64,000 nucleotides of DNA from Nitrospirota bacterium (GTDB lineage Bacteria > Nitrospirota > Thermodesulfovibrionia > Thermodesulfovibrionales > Dissulfurispiraceae), in the NCBI GenBank assembly GCA_009773415.1, contig WSNO01000011.1, positions 1 through 64,000 of the forward strand. The letters run 5' to 3'. The notes under the pieces were generated by a model, which saw nothing but the letters and a program-made list of their open reading frames with translations, was not told the DNA's origin and searched no databases. Shown piece after piece: positions 34,018-42,106 of this stretch. The position numbers were made by a program, and so were the translations under genes. Numbering within the stretch: the stretch's first letter is position 1; every line of letters begins with the position of its first letter.

Positions 34018-35007
34018 CTATGCTTTGCTCGCGTACAACAGTTCAAAGATCGCCATGCCTTTTTCGAGCGCTTCGGCGTCGCTCCGAGCAGTTTTTCGGA
34101 TGCCGGTGAGCAATTCTTCAATGCCGGACGCTTCCGGAACTTTGCAGCGCCCGTCCTTGATGTCCAGTTCATGTACGATCCCGGCTATCTTTCTGAGAGG
34201 ACGCTGCTTCAGTCCAAAGGACTTCATAAGGACTTCGAAGGTGCAGAGGTCGTTGTGATGAGTGAATTCCCCGCCGCTCATGTCGAACAGCACACTGCCC
34301 GGCGGAGGCGGTTTCTTTTCGTCCGCAATGAAGGAAAACCGGGCTTCAGAATCAATAAAGCGCCGTATGAGCCAGGCAGAGGCCATTCGATCGACAAATG
34401 GCTTGGTCCGTGTCACCCAGAGCCTGCGCTGATAGTCAGCAGGGTTTCTCAGTTCAATTCCGGGCGAATCGGCGGGAGCTTTGCCGTGAGAGGTTTCATC
34501 GAGTTTTTCGGCGAGTGCCTTCAGGCGCGCCTCATAGGCGGAACCCTGCTCGGAGCCGAAGAAATCGATTGCCGCGATGTCATTGACTGCTTTTTCGATC
34601 CTGCGGAACTCTGTCAGGAGCAATTCCGGGGTAATGACCTTTCCTCCCTTCTGTATGCCGGCGAGCTTCTGCTCCAGGGCATGGAGCCTTTTCCCCGTAT
34701 CTTCATAGGATCGGCAGCGCTCCGCATTGAAGAGAGGGACAATGTCATCATTGCCTATCGTCTCCATCTGAGCCGCTTTCACAAAGGCGGCATCTCCCCC
34801 CATGGCAATGACATCCGAAACAAGTGTTGTCAGCATCTCCTCGCGGCTTTCAGACCAGGGCAGAAGATACACTGCCCCCTTGAAGTGAAGCGCTCCTTCC
34901 TGCAAGAGCTTGCGCCATACTTTCATGCGCTTGCTTACCGGGCGCGACGGCGCCGAATAAAAAAAGATAAGCCATGGAACAGTAACGGTCCGTTTTTGAG
35001 CAGACAT
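34018..35007 (-). CDS. chrB: Chromate resistance protein ChrB
   Basis: 329 residues. An N-terminal helical region (WLIFFYSAPSRPVSKRMKVW, a ChrB N-terminal feature) is followed by a C-terminal ChrB domain (PF09828): LWVTRTKPFVDRMASAWLIR, then MSGGEFTHHNDLCTFEVLM and GLKQRPLRKIAGIVHELD. ChrB is a chromate-sensing regulator or reductase partner of ChrA. AAGGAG precedes ATG 35007. It lies 12 nt upstream of chrA. Confidence 0.88.
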   Translation of the reverse strand: MSAQKRTVTVPWLIFFYSAPSRPVSKRMKVWRKLLQEGALHFKGAVYLLPWSESREEMLTTLVSDVIAMGGDAAFVKAAQMETIGNDDIVPLFNAERCRSYEDTGKRLHALEQKLAGIQKGGKVITPELLLTEFRRIEKAVNDIAAIDFFGSEQGSAYEARLKALAEKLDETSHGKAPADSPGIELRNPADYQRRLWVTRTKPFVDRMASAWLIRRFIDSEARFSFIADEKKPPPPGSVLFDMSGGEFTHHNDLCTFEVLMKSFGLKQRPLRKIAGIVHELDIKDGRCKVPEASGIEELLTGIRKTARSDAEALEKGMAIFELLYASKA

Positions 35008-35039
35008 GCAACTCCTTTCCGCTTTCATGTGTGATGGAA

Positions 35040-35333
35040 TCAGTCGTTTTTGTTCCAGGCTTCAATTCCGCCTTCGAGATAGCGGGCACGAACGCCTTTT
35101 TCCAGAAGGACATCCAGAACGCTGTTGCTGACAGAGCCGCCCCGGGCGCAGTAAATGACCACATCCCCCTCTTTCGGCAGGGTGTCCGCCCACGCCTCGG
35201 CAGCTTCGGGCAGCTCGCGGAGCGCTCCTTCCATCATCGCCGGGCCGGACGTGAAATTAGCTTCACGGCGGACATCAACAAGAACAACATTGCTCAGCTG
35301 CTTCAACTCTGCGGGCTTGATAGTTCTTTCCAT
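35040..35333 (-). CDS. Single-domain rhodanese
   Basis: 97 residues of rhodanese fold: VVLVDVRREANFTSGPAM and the active-site loop VVIYCARGGSVSNS with catalytic Cys, then YLEGGIEAWNKND. It transfers sulfane sulfur. GGAAGG precedes ATG 35333. Its place upstream of chrB suggests a role in redox/sulfur defence against chromate, or feeding the TusA relay; both are inference. Confidence 0.88.
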   Translation of the reverse strand: MERTIKPAELKQLSNVVLVDVRREANFTSGPAMMEGALRELPEAAEAWADTLPKEGDVVIYCARGGSVSNSVLDVLLEKGVRARYLEGGIEAWNKND

Positions 35334-35426
35334 GCCATATCCTTCCAATAACTACGTTTTGTTTGTTGCGATGCGGTTTTCGCAATTATGCCGCACTATG
35401 CATTCGGAGAATCAAATGCAATGACC

Positions 35427-36620
35427 TCATGATCCGAAGCGAAACCCGGCAAGAGCGTTTCTGCCCGCATGCATCAGAAAAGCCGATGCAGCAGCAGCAA
35501 GCACGACTGCCGCCATGAGAAACGCTGTTCCGAAGCCGTATTGCAGAATGACAAACCCTGCAATGAGCGGGCCCGCGGTGTGGCCGATATCCATTATGGA
35601 ACCCAACATTCCCATAGCCGAACCCCGTGTGTCCGTGCTGCTCAGATCGGCGATATGCGCCGAAGAGGCTGATGTCAATATCGACAGGCTCAGGCCAAGA
35701 AGAATGCTGAGCATGAACAGGCCGGGGAATGATGAGACCAGTGAAAAAAGCGCGATACATGCAGCTCCCAGCACGGCCCCCCAGAATATCTGGGGCGGCC
35801 TGCCATGACGATCAGAAAAGCGCCCCATGGCCGGCTTCGAGATCGCCAGCGTGATGACCTGCACAGAGAGCAGTACGCCGATCTCCACCGCGCTGATTCC
35901 CGACTGTATGGCATAGAGCGGGACAAAGGTCTCGAAAATCCCGTACACAAAAAGGATGCCTGCCTCAACGGCGCAGGTGAGAGCGATCGCCCTCGACGCA
36001 ACTACGGTTTTCAACGCGCTCCATGAAGCACGAAAGCTTCTGGACGGCAGTCGGCAGGCCTCTTCCTTCGGAATGCGAAGGGCAAGAAGCAATACGATGA
36101 GTCCAGCTGCGCCGCAGACGAGATAGACTGCCTGAAAGCGATGCGCTTCGCTCAGCATCATCAGACTGAACAGCAGGCCTCCGGCAACCGGCGCACAAAA
36201 ACGTCCGAGGAGCATAGCGGTCGAAAACCAGCCCAGCTTCTCCCCGCGCTCCTGATGAAACAGTTCGGAAACGAGCGCCATGCCGACCGGAAGAAAGACG
36301 GCTGTAGCGATGCCGTGGTAGAGGCGGACAATTGCAAGCTGCCATATTTGGGTCACCGCAAGATAGAGAAAGGGCGCTGTCGCAAAGACGACCGCCGCAC
36401 CCACCAGCATCTTCCGCCTGCCGCAATGGTCGGCAATAAAACCGGCGGGGATGCTTGCAACAATGCCGGCAAATGCCGAGACTGACGCAACGATGCCGAC
36501 TTCAGAGGGGTCGGCGCCGAGCCAGGCGGCAAAAATCGGCAGCACAGGACTCTTCGCGATCGTCGAACTGAAGATCGCAAAGAACCCGGTTATGCAGAGA
36601 AAACGGAACGGAGTCATCAT
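35427..36620 (-). CDS. MFS transporter
   Basis: 397 residues, twelve predicted membrane helices in two halves. It has the MFS loop signature AGFIADHCGRRKMLVG (first half) and its echo MGRFSDRHGRPPQIFWG (second half). Drug/metabolite:H+ antiporter type; the substrate cannot be assigned. It lies 94 nt upstream of the rhodanese-chrB-chrA genes on the same strand, so it may be part of that operon. Confidence 0.85.
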   Translation of the reverse strand: MMTPFRFLCITGFFAIFSSTIAKSPVLPIFAAWLGADPSEVGIVASVSAFAGIVASIPAGFIADHCGRRKMLVGAAVVFATAPFLYLAVTQIWQLAIVRLYHGIATAVFLPVGMALVSELFHQERGEKLGWFSTAMLLGRFCAPVAGGLLFSLMMLSEAHRFQAVYLVCGAAGLIVLLLALRIPKEEACRLPSRSFRASWSALKTVVASRAIALTCAVEAGILFVYGIFETFVPLYAIQSGISAVEIGVLLSVQVITLAISKPAMGRFSDRHGRPPQIFWGAVLGAACIALFSLVSSFPGLFMLSILLGLSLSILTSASSAHIADLSSTDTRGSAMGMLGSIMDIGHTAGPLIAGFVILQYGFGTAFLMAAVVLAAAASAFLMHAGRNALAGFRFGS

Positions 36621-36687
36621 GTCTGGCTATTCCTTGGCGGAGAGCTGCCTCCGCGAAATTTTTCACAGAAGCAGCTCTCCGGTGTTC

Positions 36688-37539
36688 TTACGCGTTGAGA
36701 GCGATGAGCGACTGAATCTCGCGGTGGTAGCCGAGATATCGCTCGTACGTCACCTGGTTTTTGTGGTATTTCTGCACGTCGCGGATGAACTCCTCGAAGC
36801 GGTCCTCCGCCTCACGCTCTGACCCGATCTGCACCACGCCGTCAGTGATGATGTCCACGAGCCGGTCGGCATAGATGATGATCTTCTCTTCCAGCGACGA
36901 GAGCGCATAATCCTTGACCGGCAGGTTCAGTTCATTCGCTTCCGCTTCGGTCATGCCGCCGCGGATATGTTTTTCCATGATGTCGGTGAGGGCCTTCGGC
37001 AGGCCGAGCGCAATGCCGAGTTCTGCCCCGATTTTGCCGTGATCCATCGCATGAGACTTCGCCTTGCCGAGGTCGTGGAAGAATGCCCCGCGTCCAACCA
37101 GCTCCATGTCGAGACGCACTCCGGTGCGCTGCGCAATCTCTATCGCTTTCCCGGCAACCTTCAGGCAGTGGGCGAGATCGGCGTCGGTCAGTCCGGCATT
37201 CTTCATGATGTCGATGTCGGCCTGCTGGACGGTGTAGTTCAGGGCGCTTCCTTTTTTGACGCCGAAATAGGTGAGGATGTCGCCGGTCATCTTCTCCACA
37301 TCGTGCTGCAGTTGTTCGAACTTGGCGGCGACGTCATCATGGATATGCTGAAGGTATTCGTTGAGACCTTCCCGTCCATACCGTTTTTCGATGCGCTGTC
37401 CGAAGACGAACGTGCGCGTGATGTCGTGACGCTCGGACTTGATCTTCGGATCGGCGTCGTCTATCCAGGTGTGGAGTTCGCGGTACTCTTTACCGGTGCG
37501 GAGCCGGCTGGTCGCAACATGTTTTTCGACGGGTGGCAT
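36688..37539 (-). CDS. HD-domain metal-dependent phosphohydrolase
   Basis: 283 residues. The C-terminal two-thirds is an HDIG-type HD domain: AHCLKVAGKAIEIA supplies the first His, VGRGAFFHDLGKAKSHAMDHG the HD pair, and EKIIIYADRLVDII the last Asp. The N-terminal 110 residues are helical and charged. HD hydrolases cleave phosphate esters of nucleotides; the substrate is unknown. AGGAGG precedes ATG 37539. It is divergent from rcnR. Confidence 0.8.
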   Translation of the reverse strand: MPPVEKHVATSRLRTGKEYRELHTWIDDADPKIKSERHDITRTFVFGQRIEKRYGREGLNEYLQHIHDDVAAKFEQLQHDVEKMTGDILTYFGVKKGSALNYTVQQADIDIMKNAGLTDADLAHCLKVAGKAIEIAQRTGVRLDMELVGRGAFFHDLGKAKSHAMDHGKIGAELGIALGLPKALTDIMEKHIRGGMTEAEANELNLPVKDYALSSLEEKIIIYADRLVDIITDGVVQIGSEREAEDRFEEFIRDVQKYHKNQVTYERYLGYHREIQSLIALNA

Positions 37540-37644
37540 GTTATCCTCCTGATGCACAAGAATGCGGCGAATGTATCGCCTGATTCAAATGTATCAGATG
37601 TTACATTTTCTGTCAAGTACTTTTTCAGATGGATTCAGACGCCC

Positions 37645-37674
37645 TTGACCGAAGGCCGAGGAATGTTGTATCCT
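37645..37674 (+). promoter_or_regulatory. Promoter of rcnR-rcnA
   Basis: TTGACC (37645-37650), an 18-nt spacer and TATCCT (37669-37674). The -10 box lies inside the left arm of the inverted-repeat operator. Confidence 0.55.
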
Positions 37675-37692
37675 ATCCACATGGATAGGATA
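37669..37692. promoter_or_regulatory. RcnR/CsoR-type operator
   Basis: A 10-bp perfect inverted repeat, TATCCTATCC (37669-37678) and GGATAGGATA (37683-37692), around ACAT, ending 5 nt before the regulator's ATG. It overlaps the predicted -10 and start site, so binding of the apo-repressor would block transcription of its own gene and the exporter. Confidence 0.75.
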
Positions 37693-37697
37693 ATGTT

Positions 37698-37967
37698 ATG
37701 AGCAAGCATACCTCTCATCCCGATATCACCAAGCGGCTGAAGCGTGCAGAAGGCCACCTGAAAAGCATCATCACTATGATGGATGAAGGCCGGAGCTGCA
37801 TGGATATTGCCCAGCAATTGCAGGCTGTCGAGCATGCGATAGCGAGCGCCAAACGGACGATGGTGCATGATCATATCGACCATTGTCTGGAGCAGGCCGC
37901 GCGGGAAGGCACCAAGGGAGTGAACGAAACCATCCGCGAGTTCAAGGCGATTACCAGATACCTGTAG
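37698..37967 (+). CDS. RcnR/CsoR-family metal-sensing repressor
   Basis: 89 residues, all-alpha, typical of the CsoR/RcnR/FrmR family: DITKRLKRAEGHLKSIITMM, then a CMDIAQQLQAV helix. Likely metal ligands are Cys34, His59 and Cys63 (the x-H-x3-C spacing of CsoR/InrS), with His4/His7 at the N-terminus as extra candidates as in RcnR. E. coli RcnR has His where Cys63 is, so this protein is intermediate. The downstream RcnA-like exporter argues for Ni/Co sensing, as in InrS. It is preceded by its own operator. Confidence 0.85.
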   Translation: MSKHTSHPDITKRLKRAEGHLKSIITMMDEGRSCMDIAQQLQAVEHAIASAKRTMVHDHIDHCLEQAAREGTKGVNETIREFKAITRYL

Positions 37968-37977
37968 AGGAGCCTCA

Positions 37978-39105
37978 ATGACCGATTTTTCGACCCTGCT
38001 CCAGCAGGGAGCGTCCAATGCCTGGCTGTTCATCCCCGGCGCCGTTCTGCTCGGAGCGCTGCATGGCCTGGAACCGGGTCACTCCAAGACAATGATGGCA
38101 GCCTTCATCATTGCCGTTCGCGGCACGGTCATGCAGGCTGTTCTCCTTGGTCTTGCCGCGACGATTTCGCATACCGCAATTGTCTGGATTATTGCGCTCG
38201 GAGGGATGTATTTCGGGCAACAGTGGAGCGCCGAAACGAGCGAGCCTTATCTGCAAACGGCATCCGCGCTGCTCATTATCGGAGTCGCTTTCTGGATGAT
38301 GGTCCGGACATGGCGGCAGCAGCGCATTGCACCGCATGAGCAAGATCATGATCACAACTCCCATGACACGGTCAAACGGATCGATACCGGCCACGGCATC
38401 GTGCGGCTCGAAATAGATAAGACAGGGTCATCACCGCGGTTCCGTTTCTTTCAGGAAGGATCGCACGGGCATGTCCGGACGACCGGTCAGGTGAGGATTG
38501 AAACGGAACGTGCCGACGGCAGCCGTCAGGAGTTTACGTTCGTCCGGCGCGAAGGGTATGCGGAGTCGGAACAGGAAATTCCGGAGCCGCACGAGTTTGT
38601 CGTTCGCCTGCGCCTTGGCGATGAGCGCCATAGCCACGACTATGACGTGGAGTTTGTCGATCATTCCCGCCATCATCACGCAGTGCAGGACTATGAAGGA
38701 TTGGACGTATCGGCTCCCGGATACCAGGATCCGCATGAACTGGCTCATGCCAATGATATCCGCAGGCGGTTTGCAAACCGCACTGTAACGACCGGGCAGA
38801 TTATCGTATTCGGCCTGACAGGCGGACTGATTCCCTGTCCTTCTTCAATTACGGTGCTTTTGCTGTGCCTGCAGTTGAAGCAGATTGTACTTGGCGCGGC
38901 GCTGGTCCTCTGTTTCAGCATCGGGCTGGCGCTGACGATGGTGGTATCAGGCGCGCTTGCCGCTGTGAGTGTGAAACATGCTTCACGGCGATGGTGCGGT
39001 TTCGGTGCGGTCGCCCGCAAAGCCCCCTATCTGTCGGGCATTCTGATGCTGATCATCGGCTTTTATGTCGGGTATCACGGATTGCTCGGCCTCGAAATGA
39101 GATGA
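37978..39105 (+). CDS. rcnA: RcnA-like nickel/cobalt exporter
   Basis: 375 residues, NicO/RcnA family. The N-terminal helix bears the signature LLGALHGLEPGHSKTMMAAF. A second conserved block is QIIVFGLTGGLIPCPSSITV. Between helices 3 and 4, a long His-rich hydrophilic loop (about residues 118-258) has HEQDHDHNSHD, RHSHDYDVEF and DHSRHHHAVQDYE, probably for metal capture. Roughly six membrane helices. It exports Ni/Co, sensible in a cell making cobalamin. It is 10 nt after the regulator, forming one operon. Confidence 0.9.
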   Translation: MTDFSTLLQQGASNAWLFIPGAVLLGALHGLEPGHSKTMMAAFIIAVRGTVMQAVLLGLAATISHTAIVWIIALGGMYFGQQWSAETSEPYLQTASALLIIGVAFWMMVRTWRQQRIAPHEQDHDHNSHDTVKRIDTGHGIVRLEIDKTGSSPRFRFFQEGSHGHVRTTGQVRIETERADGSRQEFTFVRREGYAESEQEIPEPHEFVVRLRLGDERHSHDYDVEFVDHSRHHHAVQDYEGLDVSAPGYQDPHELAHANDIRRRFANRTVTTGQIIVFGLTGGLIPCPSSITVLLLCLQLKQIVLGAALVLCFSIGLALTMVVSGALAAVSVKHASRRWCGFGAVARKAPYLSGILMLIIGFYVGYHGLLGLEMR

Positions 39106-39184
39106 CGCTGCGCCTGTCAACACCAGATGTCGGAAAACAGTACGGATGTCAGCGGCGGCAAAGCCTGTGATTGGCGAACTCTGG

Positions 39185-39190
39185 TAAAAT
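39185..39190 (+). promoter_or_regulatory. Extended -10 box (leaderless start)
   Basis: TGG-TAAAAT ends 7 nt before the ATG at 39198, with no ribosome site between. It drives the AI-2E family gene. Confidence 0.4.
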
Positions 39191-39197
39191 GTCCTGC

Positions 39198-40268
39198 ATG
39201 GCACCTTCAAAGGCACAACAGGTATTCATTGGAGCACTCCTTTGCGGAGTCTTGGTTGTCATTTTTTTCATTTTTCAGCCATTTCTTGTTACGCTGATCC
39301 TGGCGGCGTCTTTTGCCGTCATGGCGTATCCGCTTCATCAGAAAGTCCTGAAGCTCACACGCAATCGCCGGAGACTTGCCTCACTGCTCACAACGGTTCT
39401 GCTGATTGTGCTCGTAATAGTGCCGATCGCATTTTTCGGCGCGGAAATCTATAAGGAAGCCCGCCATGTCTATGAAACCCTTATTTCGGGCGCCGGCAAG
39501 GCAGGACTTCTTCATGTTGTGGAGAAAGTCACAGCGCATCTTCAGTCTGTTCTGCCGGGTTCGGTTGCGTTTTCATTCAATCCCGACGACTATGTTCAGG
39601 ACGGATTGAACTGGCTGCTCCAGAATGTCGGCTCCTTCTTTGCCGATGCAGCGAAAACAGCGATCAGTTTTTTCGTGTTTCTGATCGCTTTTTATTATCT
39701 GTTGAAGGACGGGTCCAGGATGAAGGATGCGATCATTGCGCTCAGTCCGCTCAAAAAAGATCAGAATGAGATTATTCTGACAAAACTCGAGCTGGCGGTC
39801 GCATCTGTTCTCAAGGGCAATCTTGAAATTGCGATTATTCAGGGAGCATTAACCACAGTCGGTTTCATGGTGTTCGGCGTGCCGAATGCTTTTTTGTGGG
39901 GGAGCGTAGCGGCAATTGCAGCGCTGATTCCCGGCATCGGCACTGCGATTGTATTGACGCCGGCCATCATCTATCTGTTTTATGGAGGGCAAGACATTGC
40001 TGCAATCGGTTTGGCACTCTGGGGCATGACGGCAGTCGGGCTGATAGACAATTTTCTCGGTCCGATCCTGGTCGGCCGGGGAGCGCAGATACACCCCCTG
40101 CTGGTATTTCTTTCGGTTCTGGGAGGTTTTGCCTACTTTGGCCCCTTCGGTTTTCTGCTGGGACCTCTTGCGGTGAATTTTCTGCTCGCGCTGCTCGATA
40201 TTTACTCGGCTCTGATGGCTGCGCCCAATAAGCGCATGTGTTTTCTGAAATTTAAGTCCGACAGATAA
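39198..40268 (+). CDS. AI-2E family transporter
   Basis: 356 residues, seven to eight membrane helices, family AI-2E/PerM. The N-terminus is hydrophobic (VFIGALLCGVLVVIFFIFQP). The typical C-terminal blocks are FGVPNAFLWGSVAAIAALIP, GIGTAIVLTPAIIYLFYGG and VGRGAQIHPLLVFLSVLGG. Members export small molecules or act as Na+/H+ antiporters; the substrate is unassigned. ATG 39198 is chosen because a TAAAAT box lies 7 nt upstream; ATG 39189 and an earlier codon are in frame. Confidence 0.88.
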   Translation: MAPSKAQQVFIGALLCGVLVVIFFIFQPFLVTLILAASFAVMAYPLHQKVLKLTRNRRRLASLLTTVLLIVLVIVPIAFFGAEIYKEARHVYETLISGAGKAGLLHVVEKVTAHLQSVLPGSVAFSFNPDDYVQDGLNWLLQNVGSFFADAAKTAISFFVFLIAFYYLLKDGSRMKDAIIALSPLKKDQNEIILTKLELAVASVLKGNLEIAIIQGALTTVGFMVFGVPNAFLWGSVAAIAALIPGIGTAIVLTPAIIYLFYGGQDIAAIGLALWGMTAVGLIDNFLGPILVGRGAQIHPLLVFLSVLGGFAYFGPFGFLLGPLAVNFLLALLDIYSALMAAPNKRMCFLKFKSDR

Positions 40269-40357
40269 TCTTCATTATTGCCGCAAATTATTGATGACGG
40301 CGGCGGAGATCAAAACAGTCATTTGATGATGCAAAGTTCGGTGTGATAAAATATATC

Positions 40358-40765
40358 ATGTACAAGAAATGGGCTGAATCAGGTATAAAGCTTCTTGTCT
40401 TTATAATCATAGTTGCTTTCTCCACAAGCACTTCCCATGTGCTTTGCGAAGCGGAAGTCGGCGCGTTACACGGTGGAGCAGTATCTGAAATGCACAAGCA
40501 TCCGGAGCCGCCATCCGAAGACTGCTGTGTATTGACGACTACGCATACTGACGCACACCCTGATCATCATATTCTCACCGAGATTCTTCGTAGTTCTTCT
40601 TATGTTTTTAAACCCGCCATCAACACACCAACTGCCGTTGCCGGGACACTGTCGGCTCCTTGCCGAACCGCACTGCGCCGGAGTCTCGTCGGCCCTGAGC
40701 CGAAAATAGATCATTATTTTCTCTTTGGAGGCACTGTTTCCGGTCTCGCTCCTCCAGTCGTCTAA
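40358..40765 (+). CDS. Small exported His/Cys-containing protein
   Basis: 135 residues. An N-terminal hydrophobic signal (WAESGIKLLVFIIIVAFSTS) is followed by a polar region with a potential metal site: MHKHPEPPSEDCCVLTTTHT, then DAHPDHH. No domain is recognised. It lies 93 nt upstream of an RND efflux operon, the position of small periplasmic metal-binding proteins (CzcI-like) in some czc/cus loci; that role is inference. An extended -10 box (TGA-TAAAAT, 40344-40352) ends 5 nt before the ATG, so it may be leaderless. Confidence 0.6.
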   Translation: MYKKWAESGIKLLVFIIIVAFSTSTSHVLCEAEVGALHGGAVSEMHKHPEPPSEDCCVLTTTHTDAHPDHHILTEILRSSSYVFKPAINTPTAVAGTLSAPCRTALRRSLVGPEPKIDHYFLFGGTVSGLAPPVV

Positions 40766-40858
40766 TCAGTCTTTCCATCGGGCAGTTCCGAGTCTCGTGC
40801 CGGTCTTTTGTTGATCCGGCAACAACACACACTATTATTTTTCATTTTGGAGGTTCCC

Positions 40859-42106
40859 ATGCGCAGTGCGCTCATGGCGGCTCTCCTGTTGTCAGCAGTG
40901 CTTTCGGCATCTGCCGCGCTGTCGCTGACTATGGAGCAGGCTGTCACATTGGGTCTTGAGAACAATATGGAGCTCAAGGCGAAACAGGCTGAACTCGGCA
41001 AAGCCGAGGCTGAGGTGATCGGTGCCGCTGAAATACCGAACCCCTCATTTCAATATGGATATGAATCGCTGAAAAACCGTGAATACGAAATTGATCGCTC
41101 CGAAACCTTCACGGTAAGCCAGTCTATCGATTTTCTTTGGAAGCGCGGCAAGCGGGTGGAAGCGGCAGAGAAAAGCCGGGAGGCTCGCGACCTGCTGCTG
41201 CGGCATGAAACATCCGGCGTCGCCGTCCAGATACGGCAAACCTACGGCAAGGTGTTGCTGCTGGAGGAAAACAGCCGCCAACTGTCGGAACTTGCGGCAT
41301 CGTTCTCCGAGGTCGTGCGTATTGTGCAGGCGCGAGTTGCTGAGGGGGATGCTGCAGAAGGCGAACTGCTCAAGCTCGGCGTTGAGCGGGGGAAATTGCA
41401 GCGTACCGTTGCGGCGGCAAAGGCGGAAGCCCTTTCAGAGCGGAGAAAGCTGGGGCTGCTTATCGTCAGGGATATCAATGAAGTCGTATTGACAGACTCG
41501 CTAACGTTTACACCTTTGCGAGCAGATGCGCGTCAGCTTCTCGAACAATCATGGGAGCATCGTTCGGATATCGTCGGCCAGTTGCGATTGACGGAGGCAG
41601 CTGCAGCCGCAGTGTCCGCAGCGAAGCGGGATGGTTTGCCGGCAATCGCGGTTGAGGCCGGGTATAAGCGTCAATCCGGCGGATTCAGCGGAATGATCTT
41701 TGGTGTATCCGTACCGCTTCCCTTCTGGAATCAGAACCGCAGTGCAATAGCCAAAGCCGAGGCGGGAAGAGAGCAGCAGCACCATGCGGCCCAGCTTGCC
41801 CGCAAGACTGCACAGATAGAAGTCCTGACTCAGTTCGACAAGGCTGCCGGCTTGTCTGAAAGAGTCGGAGAAATGCTCCGGCAGCTCGAATCCGCGCAGA
41901 CTGTTTCCCAGACTGTTTCCAGAGGCGCCCGGCTGGCATATGAGGAAGGCGCCAGCACCCTTATCGAACTTCTCGATGCCGTCCGGTTTGAGAAAGATCT
42001 GGTCATGGAATACAATTCGTCCCTGCACGAATACCGGTCGACGGTCTTTGACCTTGAGCGCACGGCAGGAAGTGTTCTGACAGTACGGGAGGAAAACAGA
42101 CAATGA
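40859..42106 (+). CDS. TolC-family outer-membrane factor of RND pump
   Basis: 415 residues. A signal peptide (MRSALMAALLLSAVLSASA) is followed by two OEP domains: LTMEQAVTLGLENNMELKAK and AKRDGLPAIAVEAGYKRQSG with long helices. CzcC/CusC type. It forms the outer-membrane channel for the adaptor and pump that follow. GGAGG precedes ATG 40859. It overlaps the adaptor gene by 4 nt (ATGA). Confidence 0.9.
   Translation: MRSALMAALLLSAVLSASAALSLTMEQAVTLGLENNMELKAKQAELGKAEAEVIGAAEIPNPSFQYGYESLKNREYEIDRSETFTVSQSIDFLWKRGKRVEAAEKSREARDLLLRHETSGVAVQIRQTYGKVLLLEENSRQLSELAASFSEVVRIVQARVAEGDAAEGELLKLGVERGKLQRTVAAAKAEALSERRKLGLLIVRDINEVVLTDSLTFTPLRADARQLLEQSWEHRSDIVGQLRLTEAAAAAVSAAKRDGLPAIAVEAGYKRQSGGFSGMIFGVSVPLPFWNQNRSAIAKAEAGREQQHHAAQLARKTAQIEVLTQFDKAAGLSERVGEMLRQLESAQTVSQTVSRGARLAYEEGASTLIELLDAVRFEKDLVMEYNSSLHEYRSTVFDLERTAGSVLTVREENRQ

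Noticed and set aside
33463-35034. Long open frame of 523 codons on the plus strand
   Set aside because: It lies antisense to chrA and chrB, which have clear families, and its translation has no recognisable domain.
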